From assembly GCA_029237695.1 (NCBI GenBank), contig CM055265.1, forward strand, positions 112,580,773 through 112,644,772: a stretch of DNA of 64,000 nucleotides, written 5' to 3'. The notes below the pieces were generated by a model. That model was not told where the DNA came from, ran no database searches, and worked only from the letters and a program-made list of their open reading frames with translations. Below are positions 63,457-64,000 of this stretch, piece by piece; positions within the stretch are counted from its first letter, which is position 1; the number at the start of each line of letters is the position of its first letter. Both the position numbers and the translations under genes were made by a program. The DNA comes from Conchocele bisecta (taxonomy: Eukaryota > Mollusca > Bivalvia > Lucinida > Thyasiridae).

Positions 63457-63724
63457 GACGGACGGTCACAGTCCAAACACTATATGTGGATGCGACTCGA
63501 GAAATGGGGCTCATTGGTTTTGTGACAGGTGTAGGTAGCTCCTAATCAAATAGCACATTCCTGTAGTCTGATAATGATCTATATGACCGGTGTTCCATTG
63601 ATGGAATGGCGAACAGTGCAGATCCTGATCGCACAGGCTGATTTCATGATTTACACTGGTCGCAAAACCCATAAGCCCCATTTCTCCAGCCACATATGCA
63701 TCCCGAATCTACCGAGACCGGGGG
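63457..63724 (-). mobile_element. Pearl-like terminus interrupted by a MITE
   Basis: 'gacggacggtcacagtccaa' and 'acactatatg' are followed by MITE sequence (63487-63710, ends 'gagaaatggggctcattgg' and 'cccataagccccatttctcc'). The hairpin side 'taccgagaccgggggcata' closes at 63726. The intact inverse of this end is at 1849-1912. Confidence 0.7.
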
Positions 63725-63983
63725 CATAAAAAGAATGTTGGTACATATATACATCAGTATAAAATGGTATAACCCTTTGAACCCAAAAGTACGCTATAGC
63801 GGTTTATGCAAACAGTGCAGATCAAAACGAGCTGGCTCATAACGAGCCGTCTCATCAGGATCTGCACTTTTTGAAAGCAATTTTCATATTTTTGAGAACA
63901 AAAAATACCCCTTTTTCATAAATGGACTAGTCTGAAAATCATTTTGTGACGATTAGATTGGTTGCAAAATTAACATATCAAAA

Positions 63984-64000
63984 CTAGAAATGGACGCTTG
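63984..64000 (-). mobile_element. Helitron-type 3' end cut by the window edge
   Basis: ctagaaatggacgcttg equals the first 17 bases of the end at 57826-57852. The rest of the element lies beyond the window. Confidence 0.6.

Overview
This is animal genomic DNA, most likely from a bivalve mollusc. Three things suggest that: intron-bearing gene fragments, arrays of ~150-180 bp core repeats that end in (CCGT)n tracts and GC-rich hairpins (the layout of bivalve 'pearl' elements), and tRNA-derived SINEs. Most of the window is interspersed repeats. Nearly all short open frames here are repeat translations and are left out.

Host gene: the minus strand carries three consecutive exons of TAF4, a TFIID subunit: 62710-62846, 56555-56644 and 51871-52029. 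They encode the TAFH domain and its C-terminal continuation, with matching phases and usable splice sites. Introns of ~6.1 and ~4.5 kb separate them, and these are packed with SINEs, MITEs and core-repeat arrays. Earlier exons lie beyond the right edge; I found no later ones. One isolated plus-strand exon-like block lies at 1475-1561.

Left part (1-37678): core-repeat arrays; a 445-bp-repeat element (5140-7172, second copy 31862-33285); four tRNA-SINE copies; a 38-bp satellite in three blocks (10190-14905) with a 9-unit higher-order repeat; TTAA-flanked MITEs; Helitron-type 3' ends; and a ~4 kb segment present twice (27240-31303 and 33417-37678). The second copy of that segment stops at a 500-N assembly gap (37679-38178).

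Centre (38179-45497): a decayed Polinton/Maverick, a virus-like DNA transposon. Plus strand: small membrane-type ORFs and a broken retroviral-type integrase. Minus strand: a broken protein-primed family-B DNA polymerase, converging on the integrase and overlapping it by ~16 bp. A zinc-finger/coiled-coil ORF diverges from the polymerase across a promoter-like region holding an inverted 18-bp word. No capsid, protease or packaging ATPase gene is visible; they may be in the gap or lost.

Next to it (45513-49995) is a CR1-like LINE, bounded exactly by a 15-bp target-site duplication. It has a 2A-like motif ahead of its endonuclease and a recognisable reverse transcriptase. It landed in one arm of a 23-bp inverted repeat.

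Right part (50086-64000): unique sequence, TAF4 exons, inverted copies of the repeat families seen at 21-28 kb (52.2-53.7 kb and 57.8-60.9 kb), palindromic MITEs and SINEs.
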